Below are positions 5,396 to 6,461 of a stretch of 6,461 bases of DNA, one piece after another. Under the pieces are notes generated by a model. That model was not told where the DNA came from, did no database searches, and saw only the letters and a program-made list of their open reading frames with translations. Position 1 is the first letter of the stretch. Every line of letters starts with the position of its first letter. The position numbers were made by a program, and so were the translations under genes. The DNA is from an uncultured Porphyromonadaceae bacterium. Lineage in GTDB: Bacteria > Bacteroidota > Bacteroidia > Bacteroidales > Muribaculaceae. The stretch spans positions 1 to 6,461 of the forward strand of contig CAMWYV010000070.1 of the NCBI GenBank assembly GCA_947178565.1, written 5' to 3'.

Positions 5396-6091
5396 ATGGC
5401 TGTCGGGAGTTTACCTAATTACATTAAAGCGTTGAATAATCAACCTGTTAAAAACGGATATGTCCGCTTTTACAGAGGTCATGCGTGCAATAAATGGAAT
5501 CTTGAGCCATCTTTACTAAGAGCCGGAAATGAAAACCTTTTAGAAAAAGAGACTGAATTAATTCAAGAGCTGCACATTCACTATCCGGAAATTTTTAAAG
5601 ATAGTGAAAACATATTTGAAGACTTAGTTATCGCTCAACATTACGGTATTCCAACTCGATTATTGGATGTCACATCAAATCCTTTAGTCGCACTATATTT
5701 TGCAATTACAAATATTCCTCCCAAAGCAGAAAATCCGGAAGTGCTTATTATAGACATCCCCAAAGATGTGGTAGTATATTATGATAATCAAAAAGTATTA
5801 GATGATCTTAATAATGTTATACACTCGGAAGGTAAGCCACTCCATTATCCAATAGCCTGCATTAAAGCTCGCTTGAATAATCCAAGAATAGTCAGGCAGA
5901 GTGGCGCTTTTTTACTCCTGTCAGAAAAGCACGATAAAAGAGAGGTGGTCATTGAGCATATAGAATTATCAAAAAACAATATAAGGAGACTTTTTACTCA
6001 ATTAGCAGGATTGGGTATAACAACTCAGTCTCTATTCCCAGAGCTATCTCAATATGCGTTATGCCTAAAAAATAAAGAAATTGAATTATAA
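5396..6091 (+). CDS. FRG-domain protein
   Basis: The 231-residue protein starts at ATG 5396; a TTG at 5390, overlapping the upstream stop, is possible but less likely. The domain is named for its FxRG motif, seen here as FYRG at 25-28, followed by LEPSLLR (36-42). The second hallmark block is QHYGIPTRLLDVTSNPLVALYFA (81-103), where a His, an Arg-Leu-Leu-Asp and a Pro-Leu-x-Ala-Leu-x-Phe-Ala run are conserved. RQSGAFLL, near the domain's end, lies at about 170-177. Nothing is fused to the domain, so it is a minimal FRG protein, apparently cytoplasmic. The biochemical function of the FRG family is not firmly known to me; such genes occur patchily in accessory and mobile regions, which fits the AT-rich context. 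Coupling to the 109-aa gene suggests a two-component unit. A toxin or defence effector is conceivable but inferred only. Confidence 0.88.
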   Translation: MAVGSLPNYIKALNNQPVKNGYVRFYRGHACNKWNLEPSLLRAGNENLLEKETELIQELHIHYPEIFKDSENIFEDLVIAQHYGIPTRLLDVTSNPLVALYFAITNIPPKAENPEVLIIDIPKDVVVYYDNQKVLDDLNNVIHSEGKPLHYPIACIKARLNNPRIVRQSGAFLLLSEKHDKREVVIEHIELSKNNIRRLFTQLAGLGITTQSLFPELSQYALCLKNKEIEL

Positions 6092-6108
6092 CTAAATAAT
6101 AATCATTT

Positions 6109-6461
6109 ATGGATAAATCAATCAAATTATTAGTTTTGCTTTACTGCCTACTCTCGTCTGCTTATGTCAGAGCATATGTTATTGATGGACTTGAATATGG
6201 TTTTTCTCCTGCAACTAAAGAAGCTTCAGTGGTAAGAGGTTGTGATGGTGATATTACTATCCCTTCTGAAATAGAATATGAAAAAAACAAATATACAGTA
6301 ATTTCAATCGCTGCAGGGGCATTCTCCTATTGCTCGGGACTGACATCCATTACCATCCCCAATTCGGTCACATCAATCGGATCTGCCGGTTTCACCTGAT
6401 CCTGCGGACTCGCCGAAGTGCCAATACCAAATTCGGGCACGGCTATCGGAAATAACTGTTT
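6109..6461 (+). pseudogene. Secreted BspA-like leucine-rich-repeat protein gene with in-frame stop, cut by window end
   Basis: The N-terminus is a signal peptide (MDKSIKLLVLLYCLLSSAYVRA, 1-22). A lead-in (YVIDGLEYGFSPATKEASVVRGCDGDITIPSEIEYEKNKYTV) typical of Bacteroidales BspA-like surface proteins follows, then a 23-residue LRR_5 unit (AFSYCSGLTSITIPNSVTSIGSAG). At 6397-6399 a TGA interrupts the second unit, exactly where the first unit has Tyr. The same frame then continues in phase (SCGLAEVPIPNSGTAIGNNCF) to the window edge. Translation to the stop gives only 96 residues. The later unit has also lost consensus residues (IPNSG for IPNSV), suggesting relaxed selection, so a pseudogene is most likely; read-through or a sequencing error remain possible. 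It starts 17 bases after the FRG gene and could be co-transcribed. The repeat part is more GC-rich than the first 200 bases. Confidence 0.75.

Overview
The window looks like a chromosomal segment from the order Bacteroidales, possibly a gut Muribaculaceae-like lineage. The order rests on three signs: TAnnTTTG-type -7 promoter boxes with a TTG about 20 bases upstream, an M56 sensor peptidase ending in a TonB-type C-terminal domain, and a BspA-like leucine-rich-repeat gene. The family-level guess is inference.

Left part (1-2430). The window opens inside the 3' end of a thioredoxin-fold (TlpA/AhpC-like) gene, followed by a strong bidirectional terminator. Converging on it from the right is a two-gene blaI-blaR1-type operon on the minus strand. 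BlaI is a winged-helix repressor and BlaR1 is a membrane zinc-metalloprotease sensor with a periplasmic TonB-like tail. The operon's promoter is embedded in two adjacent near-palindromes that together form a perfect 18-bp inverted repeat, the probable BlaI operator. No beta-lactamase gene is present. Just beyond the operator lies a second, internally deleted copy of the thioredoxin-like 3' end with its own terminator.

Middle part (2394-4620). A complete mscS-family mechanosensitive channel gene with a periplasmic coiled-coil N-terminus is followed by a scar. The last ~62 codons of ychF (minus strand) are joined at their truncated end to the last ~18 codons of a third thioredoxin-like copy (plus strand), followed by another terminator-like hairpin. 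The three thioredoxin-like tails, all on the plus strand and all followed by a hairpin, suggest an ancestral series of paralogous genes reduced by deletions.

Right part (4621-6461). The sequence becomes visibly more AT-rich. A well-formed promoter (TTG, 20 bases, TATTTTTG) starts a ~350-nt stretch with no convincing protein gene. It is dense in stem-loops and ends in a long hairpin plus nine T residues: a candidate structured non-coding RNA or a long regulated leader that I do not recognise. Directly after it come an unrecognised 109-aa protein, an FRG-domain protein two bases downstream, and a secreted BspA-like leucine-rich-repeat gene interrupted by an in-frame TGA just before the window ends. 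The RNA plus small-protein/FRG pair is the part most likely to be an undescribed accessory system; any defence or toxin role is inference only.
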